The notes: generated by a model not told the origin, from the sequence alone. A stretch of DNA of 64,000 nt from Enterobacter ludwigii (GCF_001750725.1 NZ_CP017279.1:3906001-3970000); one strand, 5' to 3'. Shown: positions 1 to 11,331, counted from the first letter of the stretch. Made by a program: numbers and translations.

Positions 1-371
1 GCTGGCCAGAAAAAAATCTGGTCATGATCTTCCAGCCGCACCGTTTCACGCGTACCCGTGACCTGTATGACGATTTCGCCAGCGTCCTGTCACAGGTGGA
101 TACGCTCCTGATGCTGGATGTTTATGCAGCGGGCGAAACTCCTATTCCTGGTGCAGACAGCCGTTCTTTATGTCGTACCATCCGCGGACGCGGTAAAGTA
201 GACCCTATTTTGGTTTCCGATCCTGCTCAGGTGGCTGAAATTCTGGCCCCGGTGCTGACCGGCAACGATCTAATTCTGATTCAGGGCGCGGGAAATATCG
301 GCAAAATCGCCCGTACCTTAGCTGAAATCAAACTGAAGCCGCAAACTCAGGAGGATGAGCATCATGGCTGA
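1..371 (+). CDS. murC: UDP-N-acetylmuramate--L-alanine ligase, C-terminal part (5' truncated by window edge)
   Basis: The reading frame is open from base 3 to the TGA at 369-371 and gives about 122 residues of the MurC C-terminal domain. Recognisable segments are [31 protein letters not shown] and [10 protein letters not shown], all typical of enterobacterial MurC (about 490 residues when complete). MurC adds L-alanine to UDP-MurNAc in the cytoplasm, the first peptide step of peptidoglycan precursor synthesis; its ATP-binding and substrate domains lie outside the window. The last 8 bases overlap ddlB, as expected for the tightly packed division and cell wall cluster, so the two are almost certainly translationally linked. 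Confidence 0.96.
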   Translation, partial: WPEKNLVMIFQPHRFTRTRDLYDDFASVLSQVDTLLMLDVYAAGETPIPGADSRSLCRTIRGRGKVDPILVSDPAQVAEILAPVLTGNDLILIQGAGNIGKIARTLAEIKLKPQTQEDEHHG

Positions 372-1284
372 TAAGATTGCTGTCCTGTCTGGCGGCACAT
401 CCGCCGAGCGCGAGGTTTCCCTGAATTCAGGTGCCGCTGTACTGGCGGGCCTGCGTGAAGGTGGTGTGGATGCGCACCTGGTCGATCCGAAAGAGACTGA
501 CGTAACCCAGTTAAAGGCGATGGGCTTCGATAAAGTCTTTATCGCGTTACATGGCCGTGGTGGAGAAGACGGCACCCTTCAGGGGCTGCTGGAACTCACC
601 GGCATGCCGTACACCGGCAGCGGTGTGATGGCCTCCGCCATTTCTATGGATAAACTGCGCAGCAAACTGCTGTGGCAGGGCGCGGGTTTACCCGTTGCCC
701 CCTGGGTTGCCCTGACGCGTCGCGAATTTGAAATGGGCCTCTCCGATAGCGTTAATGCACGCATTGCTGAGCTGGGCTTACCGGTTATTGTAAAGCCCAG
801 CCGCGAAGGGTCGAGCGTTGGCATGTCCAAAGTTGATAAAGCTGAGGATTTATCTTCCGCTTTAGCCCTGGCATTTCAACATGATGAAGAAGTTCTGATT
901 GAAAAATGGCTCAGCGGGCCGGAATTTACCGTCGCGATGCTTGGCGAAGAAATTTTACCGTCAATTCGTATCCAACCGGCCGGAACCTTCTATGATTATG
1001 AGGCGAAGTATCTCTCTGATGAGACGCAATATTTCTGCCCAAGTGGTCTTGAAGCTGAGCGTGAAACCGATTTACAGTCCCTGGTGGTTAAAGCCTGGCA
1101 TGTTCTGGGTTGCCGTGGATGGGGCCGCATCGACGTGATGCTCGACAGTGATGGACAATTTTATCTGCTGGAAGCAAATACTTCTCCGGGAATGACCAGC
1201 CACAGCCTTGTGCCGATGGCAGCGCGTCAGGCGGGGATGAGCTTCTCGCAATTAGTCGTACGTATTCTGGACCAGGCGGGCTGA
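364..1284 (+). CDS. ddlB: D-alanine--D-alanine ligase B
   Basis: This 306-residue ATP-grasp enzyme joins two D-alanines to make the terminal dipeptide of the peptidoglycan stem; it is the target of D-cycloserine. Family residues are in place: Glu15 in TSAEREVS, Ser150 in [10 protein letters not shown], and the metal ligands in [10 protein letters not shown] near residue 270. I chose the ATG at 364, not the in-frame ATG at 355, because AGGAGG at 349-354 abuts 355 but sits 9 bases from 364, and because the family begins M(A/T)DKIAVL. It overlaps murC by 8 bases and ends one base before ftsQ. Confidence 0.97.
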   Translation: MADKIAVLSGGTSAEREVSLNSGAAVLAGLREGGVDAHLVDPKETDVTQLKAMGFDKVFIALHGRGGEDGTLQGLLELTGMPYTGSGVMASAISMDKLRSKLLWQGAGLPVAPWVALTRREFEMGLSDSVNARIAELGLPVIVKPSREGSSVGMSKVDKAEDLSSALALAFQHDEEVLIEKWLSGPEFTVAMLGEEILPSIRIQPAGTFYDYEAKYLSDETQYFCPSGLEAERETDLQSLVVKAWHVLGCRGWGRIDVMLDSDGQFYLLEANTSPGMTSHSLVPMAARQAGMSFSQLVVRILDQAG

Positions 1285-1285
1285 T

Positions 1286-2128
1286 ATGTCTCAGGCTGCA
1301 TTGAACACGCGCAACCGCGATGACGAAGAAGAATACTCTTCTTCACGCCGGAGTAATGGAACGCGTCTTGCAGGTATTATTTTCCTGCTCGGGGTGCTGT
1401 GCACCGTGTTTATCAGCGGCTGGATGGTTCTGGGCTGGATGGAAGATGCGCAACGGTTGCCGCTTTCGAAGCTGGTGGTCACCGGTGAGCGTCATTACAC
1501 CCGTAACGATGACATTCGCCAGACAATTCTGGCGCTGGGATCGCCTGGCACCTTTATGACGCAGGACGTCAATATTATCCAGAGTCAGATTGAACGTCTG
1601 CCATGGATAAAACAGGCGAGTGTCAGAAAGCAATGGCCTGATGAATTGAAGATTCATCTGGTTGAATATGTGCCCATTGCGCGTTGGAATGATCAGCACA
1701 TGGTTGACGTAGACGGAAATTCCTTCAGCGTCCCGGCCGATCGTGTCAACAAGCAAAATTTACCGATGTTGTATGGCCCGGAAGGTAGCGAAAACGAAGT
1801 GTTACAAGGTTTTCGTGAAATGGGGCAGGTGCTGGCGAAGGACAGGTTTACGCTAAAAGATGCTGCAATGACGGCGCGCCGCTCCTGGCAACTGACGTTA
1901 ACGAATGGCATTAAGCTCAACCTGGGTCGCGGGGACACAATGAAACGTCTGGCGCGATTTGTAGAACTTTACCCGGTTTTACAGCAGCAGGCACAGACTG
2001 ACGGCAAACGGATAAGCTACGTTGATTTGCGCTATGACTCAGGCGCAGCAGTCGGTTGGGAACCGGCTCCGGTCGAGGAACCTAATCAGCAACAGAATCA
2101 GGCACAGGTACAGGCAGAACAACAATGA
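1286..2128 (+). CDS. ftsQ: Cell division protein FtsQ
   Basis: FtsQ is a bitopic inner-membrane protein (280 residues, E. coli 276) that links early cytoplasmic division proteins to FtsB/FtsL and the septal synthase FtsWI. A charged cytoplasmic tail (residues 1-26, rich in D, E, R) precedes one membrane span at about 27-50. A POTRA domain follows, beginning near [13 protein letters not shown], and then the beta domain. The C-terminus is an extra Gln/Glu-rich tail ([17 protein letters not shown]). One base separates it from ddlB, and its TGA overlaps the ATG of ftsA (ATGA at 2125-2128), implying coupled translation. Confidence 0.97.
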   Translation: MSQAALNTRNRDDEEEYSSSRRSNGTRLAGIIFLLGVLCTVFISGWMVLGWMEDAQRLPLSKLVVTGERHYTRNDDIRQTILALGSPGTFMTQDVNIIQSQIERLPWIKQASVRKQWPDELKIHLVEYVPIARWNDQHMVDVDGNSFSVPADRVNKQNLPMLYGPEGSENEVLQGFREMGQVLAKDRFTLKDAAMTARRSWQLTLTNGIKLNLGRGDTMKRLARFVELYPVLQQQAQTDGKRISYVDLRYDSGAAVGWEPAPVEEPNQQQNQAQVQAEQQ

Positions 2129-3381
2129 TCAAGGCGACGGACAGAAAACTGGTAGTTGGACTGGAGATTGGCACCGCGAAGGTTGCCGCTTTAGTAGGGG
2201 AAGTTCTGCCCGACGGTATGGTCAATATCATTGGCGTGGGCAGTTGCCCGTCCCGTGGTATGGATAAAGGTGGGGTTAACGATCTTGAGTCGGTGGTGAA
2301 GTGCGTACAGCGCGCCATCGATCAGGCTGAATTGATGGCAGATTGCCAGATTTCCTCTGTTTATCTGGCGCTTTCGGGTAAGCACATTAGCTGCCAGAAC
2401 GAAATCGGCATGGTGCCGATTTCCGAAGAAGAAGTGACGCAGGAAGACGTTGAAAACGTTGTGCATACGGCGAAATCCGTGCGCGTTCGCGATGAGCATC
2501 GCGTGCTGCACGTGATCCCGCAGGAGTATGCGATTGACTACCAGGAAGGGATCAAAAACCCGGTCGGTCTTTCCGGCGTACGTATGCAGGCAAAAGTGCA
2601 CTTGATCACATGTCACAACGATATGGCGAAGAACATTGTAAAAGCCGTTGAACGTTGTGGCCTGAAAGTTGACCAACTCATTTTCGCCGGTCTTGCAGCG
2701 AGCTATTCCGTGCTGACCGAAGATGAACGTGAACTGGGTGTCTGTGTGGTCGATATTGGTGGTGGTACAATGGACATGGCCGTGTATACCGGCGGTGCGC
2801 TGCGCCACACCAAAGTGATCCCGTATGCCGGGAACGTTGTGACCAGCGATATTGCTTACGCTTTTGGTACGCCACCGAGTGATGCAGAAGCGATTAAAGT
2901 ACGCCACGGCTGTGCGCTGGGGTCTATCGTTGGCAAAGATGAGAGCGTTGAAGTGCCGAGTGTGGGCGGACGTCCACCGCGCAGCCTGCAGCGCCAGACG
3001 TTGGCAGAGGTCATTGAGCCGCGTTATACCGAGCTGCTTAACCTGGTCAACGAAGAGATTTTGCAGTTACAGGAACAGCTTCGCCAGCAGGGCGTGAAAC
3101 ATCATCTTGCAGCGGGGATTGTATTAACCGGCGGGGCAGCGCAAATTGAAGGTCTTGCGGCCTGCGCTCAGCGCGTGTTCCATACGCAAGTGCGTATCGG
3201 TGCTCCGCTGAATATCACCGGTTTAACGGATTATGCTCAGGAGCCGTACTATTCAACGGCCGTGGGCCTGCTCCACTACGGGAAAGAATCTCATCTCAGT
3301 GGTGAAGCAGAAGTGGAAAAACGCGTCTCAGTTGGGTCGTGGGTCAAACGACTGAACAACTGGTTGCGAAAAGAGTTTTAA
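2125..3381 (+). CDS. ftsA: Cell division protein FtsA (actin-like Z-ring anchor)
   Basis: FtsA is the actin-fold ATPase that tethers FtsZ filaments to the inner membrane and recruits later divisome proteins. The 418 residues (E. coli 420) show the first phosphate loop [16 protein letters not shown] near residue 10, the second nucleotide motif [14 protein letters not shown] near 210-223, and [14 protein letters not shown] near 330-345. The last 15 residues ([15 protein letters not shown]) form the amphipathic membrane-targeting helix. Near-identity to E. coli FtsA makes the call secure. It overlaps ftsQ by 4 bases and is followed by a 63-base gap before ftsZ. Confidence 0.98.
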   Translation: MIKATDRKLVVGLEIGTAKVAALVGEVLPDGMVNIIGVGSCPSRGMDKGGVNDLESVVKCVQRAIDQAELMADCQISSVYLALSGKHISCQNEIGMVPISEEEVTQEDVENVVHTAKSVRVRDEHRVLHVIPQEYAIDYQEGIKNPVGLSGVRMQAKVHLITCHNDMAKNIVKAVERCGLKVDQLIFAGLAASYSVLTEDERELGVCVVDIGGGTMDMAVYTGGALRHTKVIPYAGNVVTSDIAYAFGTPPSDAEAIKVRHGCALGSIVGKDESVEVPSVGGRPPRSLQRQTLAEVIEPRYTELLNLVNEEILQLQEQLRQQGVKHHLAAGIVLTGGAAQIEGLAACAQRVFHTQVRIGAPLNITGLTDYAQEPYYSTAVGLLHYGKESHLSGEAEVEKRVSVGSWVKRLNNWLRKEF

Positions 3382-3390
3382 TTTTTTTAA

Positions 3391-3415
3391 GAGACCGGAG
3401 AGAATTAGCGGTCTC
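3391..3415 (+). other. Inverted repeat in the ftsA-ftsZ gap
   Basis: GAGACCG (3391-3397) and CGGTCTC (3409-3415) form a 7-bp stem with an 11-base loop, about 30 bases before the ftsZ start. There is no U-tract directly after it, so it is not a simple terminator. It could shape the ftsZ leader or an RNA processing site; that is inference. Confidence 0.45.
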
Positions 3416-3444
3416 GGGCGACAGGCACAACGGAGAGAGAAATT

Positions 3445-4596
3445 ATGTTTGAACCTATGGAACTGACCAACGACGCGGTGATTAAAGTCATCGGCGTCGG
3501 TGGCGGCGGCGGTAACGCCGTAGAGCATATGGTGCGTGAACGCATTGAAGGTGTTGAGTTCTTTGCAGTTAACACCGATGCACAGGCACTGCGTAAGACG
3601 GCTGTAGGCCAGACTATCCAGATCGGCGGTGGCATCACCAAAGGGCTGGGCGCTGGGGCTAACCCGGAAGTCGGTCGTAATGCGGCTGAAGAAGATCGTG
3701 AGGCCCTGCGCGCTGCACTGGAAGGTGCGGACATGGTCTTTATCGCAGCGGGTATGGGTGGCGGTACGGGTACCGGCGCAGCACCTGTTGTGGCTGAAGT
3801 AGCGAAAGATTTAGGTATCCTGACCGTTGCTGTCGTGACCAAGCCTTTCAACTTTGAAGGCAAGAAGCGTATGGCTTTCGCGGAGCAGGGTATCACTGAA
3901 CTGTCCAAGCACGTGGACTCGTTGATTACCATCCCGAACGACAAACTGTTGAAAGTTCTGGGTCGCGGTATCTCTCTGCTGGACGCTTTTGGCGCAGCCA
4001 ACGACGTGCTGAAAGGCGCGGTGCAGGGTATCGCTGAACTGATTACCCGTCCGGGTCTGATGAACGTTGACTTTGCAGACGTTCGTACCGTGATGTCCGA
4101 AATGGGCTACGCGATGATGGGCTCTGGCGTGGCAAGCGGTGAAGACCGTGCAGAAGAAGCGGCTGAAATGGCTATCTCTTCTCCACTGCTGGAAGATATC
4201 GACCTGTCTGGTGCGCGCGGCGTGCTGGTCAACATTACCGCTGGCTTCGACCTGCGTCTGGATGAGTTTGAAACCGTGGGTAACACTATCCGTGCGTTCG
4301 CCTCTGACAACGCTACCGTGGTAATCGGTACTTCCCTTGACCCGGAAATGAACGACGAGCTGCGTGTTACTGTTGTTGCTACCGGTATCGGTATGGACAA
4401 GCGTCCTGAGATCACCCTGGTGACCAACAAACAGACTCAGCAGCCGGTTATGGATCGTTACCAGCAGCACGGTATGTCTCCTCTGACTCAGGAGCAGAAA
4501 CCGGCCGCGAAAGTGGTTAACGACCCCACTCCGCAAACGGCGAAAGAGCCAGATTATCTGGATATCCCGGCGTTCCTGCGCAAGCAAGCTGACTAA
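3445..4596 (+). CDS. ftsZ: Cell division protein FtsZ (tubulin-like GTPase)
   Basis: FtsZ polymerises into the cytokinetic ring at midcell. At 383 residues it has the E. coli length. Visible motifs are GVGGGGGNAVEHM near residues 17-29, the tubulin signature GGGTGTGAAPV near 106-116, the synergy loop NVDFADVRTVM near 207, a Gln/Pro/Lys-rich linker from about 318, and the C-terminal FtsA/ZipA-binding peptide DYLDIPAFLRKQAD. The ATG has a GGAGAG ribosome site (3431-3436). Transcription probably comes from promoters inside the upstream fts and ddlB genes, which I could not place. Confidence 0.98.
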   Translation: MFEPMELTNDAVIKVIGVGGGGGNAVEHMVRERIEGVEFFAVNTDAQALRKTAVGQTIQIGGGITKGLGAGANPEVGRNAAEEDREALRAALEGADMVFIAAGMGGGTGTGAAPVVAEVAKDLGILTVAVVTKPFNFEGKKRMAFAEQGITELSKHVDSLITIPNDKLLKVLGRGISLLDAFGAANDVLKGAVQGIAELITRPGLMNVDFADVRTVMSEMGYAMMGSGVASGEDRAEEAAEMAISSPLLEDIDLSGARGVLVNITAGFDLRLDEFETVGNTIRAFASDNATVVIGTSLDPEMNDELRVTVVATGIGMDKRPEITLVTNKQTQQPVMDRYQQHGMSPLTQEQKPAAKVVNDPTPQTAKEPDYLDIPAFLRKQAD

Positions 4597-4610
4597 GAAT
4601 TGGCTGGAAT

Positions 4611-4639
4611 TTGGGGATTTTCGCTCTTTGTGCTAAACT
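4611..4639 (+). promoter_or_regulatory. Putative lpxC promoter
   Basis: In the 101-base ftsZ-lpxC gap an extended -10 element, TGC followed by TAAACT (4634-4639), lies 17 bases downstream of a weak -35 TTGGGG (4611-4616). The position is right for an lpxC transcript separate from ftsZ read-through. It is a motif match only. Confidence 0.5.
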
Positions 4640-4676
4640 GGCCCACCGTCAGTGATATACACTTTCGGTTGGATAG

Positions 4677-5615
<939 letters not shown>

Positions 5616-5640
5616 CGGTTAAAGCCGTTTCGTAAAAAAT

Positions 5641-5693
5641 CGACTGGTTAACCTGGTACTCTCTCCGACCAGGGAGACCAGTCGTTTTTATTT
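5641..5693 (+). terminator. Rho-independent terminator after lpxC
   Basis: CGACTGGT (5641-5648) pairs with ACCAGTCG (5677-5684). An inner CCTGGT/ACCAGG pairing lengthens the structure, and it is followed directly by TTTTTATTTTT. This closes the murC-lpxC transcription block before secM. Confidence 0.8.
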
Positions 5694-5898
5694 TTACCCC
5701 TCTTCATTTATTTGCCCCAGCGTCACTTCTCGTTTGCCCGGTGCAGAAAATCTGTGCGTTAGCTGCATTCTTGACCGTTTTTCCCCGCAGCAATACGTCA
5801 TTCCTGCTGCTGTGTATTGGCTTTAGTGGTAATATCTGGGCGCTTAAAAGAATAATTGAATTCAGCCTGTTGAAGGCTGGCTTAATGTGGTGGAGCAA

Positions 5899-6402
5899 GT
5901 GAGCGGAATACTGACGCGCTGGCGACAATTTGGCAGACGTTACTTCTGGCCGCATCTCTTATTAGGGATGGTCGCGGCGAGTTTCGGCTTGCCTGCGCTC
6001 AGCAACAGTGCGGAAGCGGCGACGCCGACGAAGACCTCCACAACCAAACACGATCTCAACACGCGGGTTAATTTTACTAACCTGGCGTGGCTTGAAGCCA
6101 ATCGCCGCCCGAATTTCTCGGTGGATTACTGGCACCAGCATGCGATCCGTACCGTTATTCGCCATCTGTCATTTGCGATGGCTCCGCAGGCACTGCCTGT
6201 TGCTGAAGAGACGCTGCCGGTACAGGCGCAGCATCTTGCTCTGCTGGACACGCTTAACGCGCTGCTTACGCAGGACAGTCAACCACCCGTCATGGTGCGT
6301 CAGACCACGCAAATCGCGCACGTTCCTCCTGCGAGCTTCTCCGTTTCGACATGGATTAGCCAGGCTCACGGCATCCGCGCCGGGCCTCAACGCCTCAGCT
6401 AA
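5899..6402 (+). CDS. secM: SecM secretion monitor (arrest peptide)
   Basis: SecM is an exported regulatory peptide whose own translation stalls when secretion is poor, exposing the secA ribosome site. This copy has 167 residues from the GTG at 5899 (E. coli 170). It has an N-terminal signal ([32 protein letters not shown]), the conserved [22 protein letters not shown] block, and at the C-terminus [17 protein letters not shown], which fits the arrest consensus F-x4-W-I-x4-G-I-R-A-G-P exactly. The start is chosen by family (MSGILTRW); a GTG at 5887 would add four residues. The middle of the protein diverges from E. coli while the arrest motif is kept. Confidence 0.94.
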   Translation: MSGILTRWRQFGRRYFWPHLLLGMVAASFGLPALSNSAEAATPTKTSTTKHDLNTRVNFTNLAWLEANRRPNFSVDYWHQHAIRTVIRHLSFAMAPQALPVAEETLPVQAQHLALLDTLNALLTQDSQPPVMVRQTTQIAHVPPASFSVSTWISQAHGIRAGPQRLS

Positions 6403-6462
6403 ATTAACCTTTTTTCAATACCTTAATTTATCTGCCCAACCTGGGGCGTTTGAGAATTTATT
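6403..6462 (+). promoter_or_regulatory. secM-secA intergenic translational control segment
   Basis: The 60 bases between secM and secA hold an A/T-rich stretch and a short GCCC...GGGC hairpin (about 6434-6447) just before the secA ribosome site GAGAA. In E. coli the equivalent RNA masks the secA ribosome site until a ribosome stalls in SecM. The same logic is inferred here from gene order and the intact arrest peptide. Confidence 0.55.
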
Positions 6463-9168
6463 ATGCTAATCAAATTGTTAACAAAAGTTTTTGGTAGTCG
6501 TAACGATCGTACCCTGCGCCGTATGCGCAAAGCTGTTACCGTCATCAATGGCATGGAGCCGGCGATGGAGAAGCTCTCTGATGACGAGCTGAAAGCGAAA
6601 ACCGTAGAATTCCGCGCGCGTCTTGAAAAAGGCGAAACGCTGGAAAGCCTGATCCCGGAAGCCTTCGCCGTTGTGCGTGAGGCCAGTAAACGTGTGTTTG
6701 GCATGCGTCACTTCGACGTTCAGCTGCTGGGTGGTATGGTGCTTAACGAGCGCTGCATCGCGGAAATGCGTACCGGTGAAGGTAAAACCCTGACCGCAAC
6801 GCTGCCCGCCTATCTGAACGCACTGACCGGTAAAGGCGTTCACGTCGTTACCGTCAACGACTATCTGGCACAGCGTGATGCCGAAAACAACCGTCCCCTG
6901 TTCGAATTCCTGGGCATGACCGTTGGCATCAACATGTCCGGTCTGCCGGCACCCGCCAAACGTGAAGCCTATAACGCGGATATCACCTACGGTACCAACA
7001 ACGAATACGGCTTCGACTACCTGCGTGACAACATGGCGTTTAGCCCTGAAGAGCGCGTGCAGCGTAAATTGCACTATGCGCTGGTGGATGAGGTGGACTC
7101 CATCCTGATCGATGAAGCGCGTACCCCGCTGATCATCTCCGGCCCGGCCGAAGACAGCTCCGAGATGTACCGTAAAGTCGATAAAATCATTCCGCACCTG
7201 CTGCGTCAGGAGAAAGAAGATTCCGACACCTTCCAGGGTGAAGGTCACTTCTCTGTCGATGAAAAAGCGCGCCAGGTGAACCTGACCGAACGCGGTCTGG
7301 TGAAAATTGAAGAGCTGCTGGTGGCTGAAGGCATCATGGAAGAGGGCGAGTCTCTGTACTCTCCGACGAACATTATGCTGATGCACCACGTCACTGCCGC
7401 GCTGCGTGCCCACGCGCTGTTCACCCGCGATGTCGACTACATCGTGAAAGACGGTGAAGTTATCATCGTTGATGAGCACACCGGCCGTACCATGCAGGGA
7501 CGTCGCTGGTCTGACGGTCTGCACCAGGCCGTTGAGGCCAAAGAAGGCGTTGATATTCAAAATGAAAACCAGACGCTGGCCTCTATTACCTTCCAGAACT
7601 ACTTCCGTTTGTACGAGAAGCTGGCGGGGATGACCGGTACTGCAGATACCGAAGCATTTGAATTCAGCTCCATCTACAAACTGGATACCGTGGTCGTTCC
7701 AACCAACCGTCCAATGATCCGTAAGGATATGCCGGACCTGGTGTACATGACCGAAGCGGAAAAAATTCAGGCAATCATTGAAGATATTCGCGATCGTACC
7801 GCTAATGGCCAGCCGGTGCTGGTGGGGACAATCTCCATCGAGAAATCCGAAGTGGTTTCCAATGAGTTGACCAAAGCGGGCATCAAACACAACGTTCTGA
7901 ACGCCAAATTCCACGCCAAAGAGGCGGATATCGTTGCGCAGGCGGGTTACCCGGCAGCGGTAACAATCGCCACCAACATGGCGGGTCGTGGTACCGACAT
8001 TATGCTGGGTGGTAGCTGGCAGGCAGAGATTGCCGAGCTGGAAAACCCAACGCCGGAGCAGATTGCTCAGATTAAAGCGGACTGGCAGGTACGCCATGAC
8101 GCGGTGCTGGCATCCGGTGGTTTGCATATCATTGGTACCGAACGTCACGAATCTCGTCGTATCGATAACCAGCTGCGCGGCCGTGCGGGTCGTCAGGGCG
8201 ATGCCGGTTCTTCCCGCTTCTACCTGTCTATGGAAGATGCGCTGATGCGTATTTTCGCCTCCGACCGTGTTTCCGGCATGATGCGTAAACTGGGTATGAA
8301 ACCTGGCGAAGCCATTGAACACCCGTGGGTCACCAAAGCGATTGCTAACGCCCAGCGTAAAGTGGAAAGCCGCAACTTCGATATTCGTAAGCAGCTGCTG
8401 GAATATGATGATGTGGCCAACGACCAGCGTCGTGCCATCTATACCCAGCGTAACGAACTGCTGGACGTGTCCGACGTGAGCGACACCATCAACAGCATTC
8501 GCGAAGACGTATTCAAAGCGACTATCGATGCGCATATTCCACCGCAGTCTCTGGAAGAAATGTGGGATATTGAAGGTCTGCAGGAACGCCTGAAAAACGA
8601 CTTCGACCTCGAACTGCCAATCAAAGAGTGGCTGGACAAAGAGCCTGAGCTGCACGAAGAGACCCTGCGTGAACGTATTTTCGAAACCGCGCTGGACGTA
8701 TACAAGCGTAAGGAAGAAGTCGTTGGCGCTGAGATGATGCGTCACTTCGAAAAAGGCGTGATGCTGCAAACGCTGGACTCCCTGTGGAAAGAGCACCTGG
8801 CGGCGATGGACTACCTGCGTCAGGGTATCCACCTGCGTGGTTACGCGCAGAAAGATCCGAAGCAGGAGTACAAGCGTGAATCCTTCGCCATGTTTGCGTC
8901 CATGCTGGAGTCACTGAAGTATGAAGTGATCAGCACCCTGAGCAAAGTTCAGGTACGCATGCCGGAAGAAGTGGAAGCAATGGAGCAACAGCGCCGTGAA
9001 GAAGCTGAGCGTCTGGCACAGATGCAACAGCTGAGCCACCAGACTGACGAGAGCGAAGCTGCGGCAGCGATCGCGGCCCAGACTGGCGATCGTAAAGTTG
9101 GCCGCAACGATCCGTGCCCGTGTGGTTCCGGTAAAAAATACAAGGCGTGCCACGGTCGTCTGAGCTAA
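6463..9168 (+). CDS. secA: Preprotein translocase ATPase SecA
   Basis: SecA drives preproteins through SecYEG at the inner membrane. The 901 residues equal E. coli SecA. Visible motifs are Walker A MRTGEGKT (residues 102-109), the DEVD Walker B (209-212), the [16 protein letters not shown] segment near 176-191, [11 protein letters not shown] near 505-515 and the second-domain [19 protein letters not shown] near 563-581. The C-terminal zinc finger [14 protein letters not shown] (ligands C885, C887, C896, H897) binds SecB. It is translationally controlled by the preceding secM. A terminator stem follows the stop, with mutT close behind. Confidence 0.98.
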   Translation: MLIKLLTKVFGSRNDRTLRRMRKAVTVINGMEPAMEKLSDDELKAKTVEFRARLEKGETLESLIPEAFAVVREASKRVFGMRHFDVQLLGGMVLNERCIAEMRTGEGKTLTATLPAYLNALTGKGVHVVTVNDYLAQRDAENNRPLFEFLGMTVGINMSGLPAPAKREAYNADITYGTNNEYGFDYLRDNMAFSPEERVQRKLHYALVDEVDSILIDEARTPLIISGPAEDSSEMYRKVDKIIPHLLRQEKEDSDTFQGEGHFSVDEKARQVNLTERGLVKIEELLVAEGIMEEGESLYSPTNIMLMHHVTAALRAHALFTRDVDYIVKDGEVIIVDEHTGRTMQGRRWSDGLHQAVEAKEGVDIQNENQTLASITFQNYFRLYEKLAGMTGTADTEAFEFSSIYKLDTVVVPTNRPMIRKDMPDLVYMTEAEKIQAIIEDIRDRTANGQPVLVGTISIEKSEVVSNELTKAGIKHNVLNAKFHAKEADIVAQAGYPAAVTIATNMAGRGTDIMLGGSWQAEIAELENPTPEQIAQIKADWQVRHDAVLASGGLHIIGTERHESRRIDNQLRGRAGRQGDAGSSRFYLSMEDALMRIFASDRVSGMMRKLGMKPGEAIEHPWVTKAIANAQRKVESRNFDIRKQLLEYDDVANDQRRAIYTQRNELLDVSDVSDTINSIREDVFKATIDAHIPPQSLEEMWDIEGLQERLKNDFDLELPIKEWLDKEPELHEETLRERIFETALDVYKRKEEVVGAEMMRHFEKGVMLQTLDSLWKEHLAAMDYLRQGIHLRGYAQKDPKQEYKRESFAMFASMLESLKYEVISTLSKVQVRMPEEVEAMEQQRREEAERLAQMQQLSHQTDESEAAAAIAAQTGDRKVGRNDPCPCGSGKKYKACHGRLS

Positions 9169-9185
9169 ATTCATAACAAAACAAA

Positions 9186-9211
9186 AAGGCGCAGAAATCT
9201 GCGCCTTTTTT
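9186..9211 (+). terminator. Rho-independent terminator between secA and mutT
   Basis: AAGGCGCAGA (9186-9195) pairs with TCTGCGCCTT (9198-9207) across a very short loop and runs into six Ts. It ends 15 bases before the mutT ATG, so some read-through into mutT is likely, since there is little room for a separate promoter. Confidence 0.75.
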
Positions 9212-9225
9212 ATGGAAGTGACAAT

Positions 9226-9618
9226 ATGAAAATACTGCAAATTGCCGTCGGGATTATTCGCAACCCGCAAAACCAGTTCTTTATCACCCAGCGCGCCGCC
9301 GACGCCCATATGGCGAACAAATGGGAGTTTCCGGGCGGGAAAATCGAGTCAGGCGAAACGCCGGAACAGGCGCTGATCCGTGAGCTTCAGGAAGAAGTGG
9401 GGATCACCCCGCTTGGCGCAACGCTGTTTGACAAGCTCGAATACCAGTTTCCCGATCGTCACATTACGCTTTGGTTCTGGCTGGTGGAAAACTGGGAGGG
9501 GGATCCCTGGGGCAAAGAGGGGCAACCGGGTAACTGGGTTGAACTGCAGGCAAGCGATGCCGACAAATTCCCGCCGGCAAATGAGCCTGTGATTACCCGG
9601 TTAGTGCAGGGCGTTTAA
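9226..9618 (+). CDS. mutT: 8-oxo-dGTP diphosphatase MutT
   Basis: MutT hydrolyses oxidised guanine nucleotides (8-oxo-dGTP) to monophosphates and so prevents A:T to C:G transversions. The 130 residues (E. coli 129) carry a full Nudix box from Gly38 to Ile60: GKIESGETPEQALIRELQEE then VGI. The N-terminal strand MKILQIAVGIIRN and the WEFPGGK turn are typical of MutT. It follows secA on the plus strand and its stop lies one base from the stop of the convergent yacG. Confidence 0.97.
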   Translation: MKILQIAVGIIRNPQNQFFITQRAADAHMANKWEFPGGKIESGETPEQALIRELQEEVGITPLGATLFDKLEYQFPDRHITLWFWLVENWEGDPWGKEGQPGNWVELQASDADKFPPANEPVITRLVQGV

Positions 9619-9619
9619 T

Positions 9620-9814
9620 TTACTGCTGTTCTTCACTCCAGTCATCGCTGTCCGAAAGAGTGCCTTCACTCGGAATGCGTTTCTCTTCCGCCGCCCATTC
9701 GCCCAGGTCAATTAACTGACAGCGTTTACAGCAGAATGGGCGGTATGGGCTCACTTCGCCCCAGACAACACTTTTGCCACAGGTTGGGCAGTTTACGATG
9801 GTTACGTCAGACAT
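9620..9814 (-). CDS. yacG: DNA gyrase inhibitor YacG (zinc protein)
   Basis: YacG is a small zinc protein that in E. coli binds GyrB and inhibits gyrase. This copy has 64 residues. Zinc ligands are C9 and C12 in NCPTCGK, then C28 and C32 in FCCKRC; an additional Cys occupies position 29, where E. coli has Ser. The start at 9814 (MSDVT) is chosen because AAGGAG lies 5 bases upstream and the family starts here; the GTG six bases upstream is less likely. It is the last gene of the coaE-zapD-yacG minus-strand run, 9 bases after zapD. Confidence 0.93.
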   Translation of the reverse strand: MSDVTIVNCPTCGKSVVWGEVSPYRPFCCKRCQLIDLGEWAAEEKRIPSEGTLSDSDDWSEEQQ

Positions 9815-9823
9815 TGGCACTCC

Positions 9824-10567
9824 TTAACAACAGGCCAGTTCAAAATCGAGGCGTTCCGGCACGGTGCCATTTTCGCTGTCCAGCGGCATAAAGCGAATCG
9901 CAAAACGGCTCTTATGCCCGGAAATTTGCGGGTAAAGCTGCACGTCGAGCGAAAGGTTCAGTCGCAGCAGATCGGCATCGTCCCCGTTATCCTGGTAAAA
10001 ACCGTTCAGGCTGGTCTGCTTGCGGAACGGCGCAGAGTTACGGATAAGATCGAGGATCAGCGATAACGTCCGGTGCATCGGCTCCAGGCTTTCCAGCCAG
10101 ATATTCACCTGCGCATCACGCTGCGTTTGCGGCATGTGCAGCCACATATGAAGCGTCGGCAGGTCAAAGCTGCAGCATCCACCGGGAATACTCAGACGCT
10201 GGCGTACCAGGGCAATCAAGCGATCTTCACGCAAAAACTGGCCAACGCGAGGGGCTGCCATTAACGTGCTGCTACTGCTTTTTAACTGCTGACGCAGGAA
10301 ATCGATACGGCTTTGATCAACACCCGGGACTTCCGCCCATGCCTGCAGTTTACGCTGCTGACGCTCAAGTTCTTTCAGTAATTCGGTGCGAACATCTCCA
10401 CGCTCAATCACATCCAGCAGGTCGCCCACATTGCGGAAGAAGTGCAACGCAGTGGCGTGATCGTTGACAGGCAGATGTTGCGAGAGTTGTTGAATAAGAA
10501 ATTCGATACGCAGCCAGGTACGCATTTTTTCGTTAAGCGGATGCTCAAAAAGGATGTGAGTCGACAT
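9824..10567 (-). CDS. zapD: Cell division protein ZapD (FtsZ cross-linker)
   Basis: ZapD binds the FtsZ C-terminal tail and bundles filaments, stabilising the Z-ring. The 247 residues equal the E. coli protein (formerly YacF). Conserved blocks include [19 protein letters not shown] at the N-terminus, [20 protein letters not shown] near 110-130, [17 protein letters not shown] near 180-200, and the ending [10 protein letters not shown]. Its ATG overlaps the coaE stop by one base (TAATG), so the two are co-translated. Confidence 0.96.
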   Translation of the reverse strand: MSTHILFEHPLNEKMRTWLRIEFLIQQLSQHLPVNDHATALHFFRNVGDLLDVIERGDVRTELLKELERQQRKLQAWAEVPGVDQSRIDFLRQQLKSSSSTLMAAPRVGQFLREDRLIALVRQRLSIPGGCCSFDLPTLHMWLHMPQTQRDAQVNIWLESLEPMHRTLSLILDLIRNSAPFRKQTSLNGFYQDNGDDADLLRLNLSLDVQLYPQISGHKSRFAIRFMPLDSENGTVPERLDFELACC

Positions 10568-11187
10568 TATGGTTTTTCCTGTGCAACGGCCTGCGCGGCG
10601 AAGGTCAAATACTGCGCGTGCAGACGGGCAACATCCGATGCAATGGCATCTGGTGCGCCGTTATTATCAATAACATCATCCGCAACGGCCAGGCGCTGAT
10701 CGCGCGTGGCCTGAGCGGCAAGAATTTGTTCGGCATGTTCGCGCGAGACGCGATCGCGCGTCATGGTTCGCTGGATTTGCGTTTCGGGAAGGACATCAAT
10801 GACCAGAACCCGATCGGCTTTCTTCTGCAGCTGATTTTCTACCAGCAACGGAACTACCCACAGCACATACGCTGAGCGGGCGGCGGCAATCTGACGCTGA
10901 GTTTCCTGGTGGATAATGGGGTGGAGCAGGGCATTAAGCCAGACCTTTTCCGCAGAATCGGAAAAAATGCATTCGCGAAGTTGTCGGCGATTTAGCGTGC
11001 CGTCTGCATTGATGATGGCCGGACCAAAATGTTCTTCAATGGCCTTTAACGCGGGTGTATTCGGTTCTACCACCTGACGGGCAATGATATCGGCATCGAT
11101 AATCGCGATACCCAGGCGAGCGAAAGCGTCCGCAACGGTACTTTTGCCACTACCGATGCCGCCGGTTAATGCGACGGTATACCCCAT
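10567..11187 (-). CDS. coaE: Dephospho-CoA kinase
   Basis: CoaE phosphorylates dephospho-CoA at the ribose 3'-hydroxyl, the last step of coenzyme A synthesis. The 206-residue P-loop kinase has Walker A GGIGSGKS at residues 9-16, [10 protein letters not shown] near 33-42, and the lid region [16 protein letters not shown] near 138-153. It is the first gene of the minus-strand operon coaE-zapD-yacG and is divergent from guaC across a 228-base gap. Confidence 0.97.
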   Translation of the reverse strand: MGYTVALTGGIGSGKSTVADAFARLGIAIIDADIIARQVVEPNTPALKAIEEHFGPAIINADGTLNRRQLRECIFSDSAEKVWLNALLHPIIHQETQRQIAAARSAYVLWVVPLLVENQLQKKADRVLVIDVLPETQIQRTMTRDRVSREHAEQILAAQATRDQRLAVADDVIDNNGAPDAIASDVARLHAQYLTFAAQAVAQEKP

Positions 11188-11331
11188 TAAATCAAATCCT
11201 GGGAATTATTCATTATTAAAATCAGTTGGTTGAAATTCAAACGTGTGCCAGCCAATGTTTAGCTCTCTTTACCGGCTTTTTACCAGGTAAATTTATAGGA
11301 TTGTAGCGTAAAAAAAGAGAATTTCGCAGTC

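Noticed and set aside
6478..8832. Open frame of 784 codons on the minus strand inside secA
   Set aside because: It is an antisense shadow of a highly expressed gene with biased codon use; it has no ribosome site, no family resemblance and His/Gln/Phe/Val-biased composition typical of such shadows.
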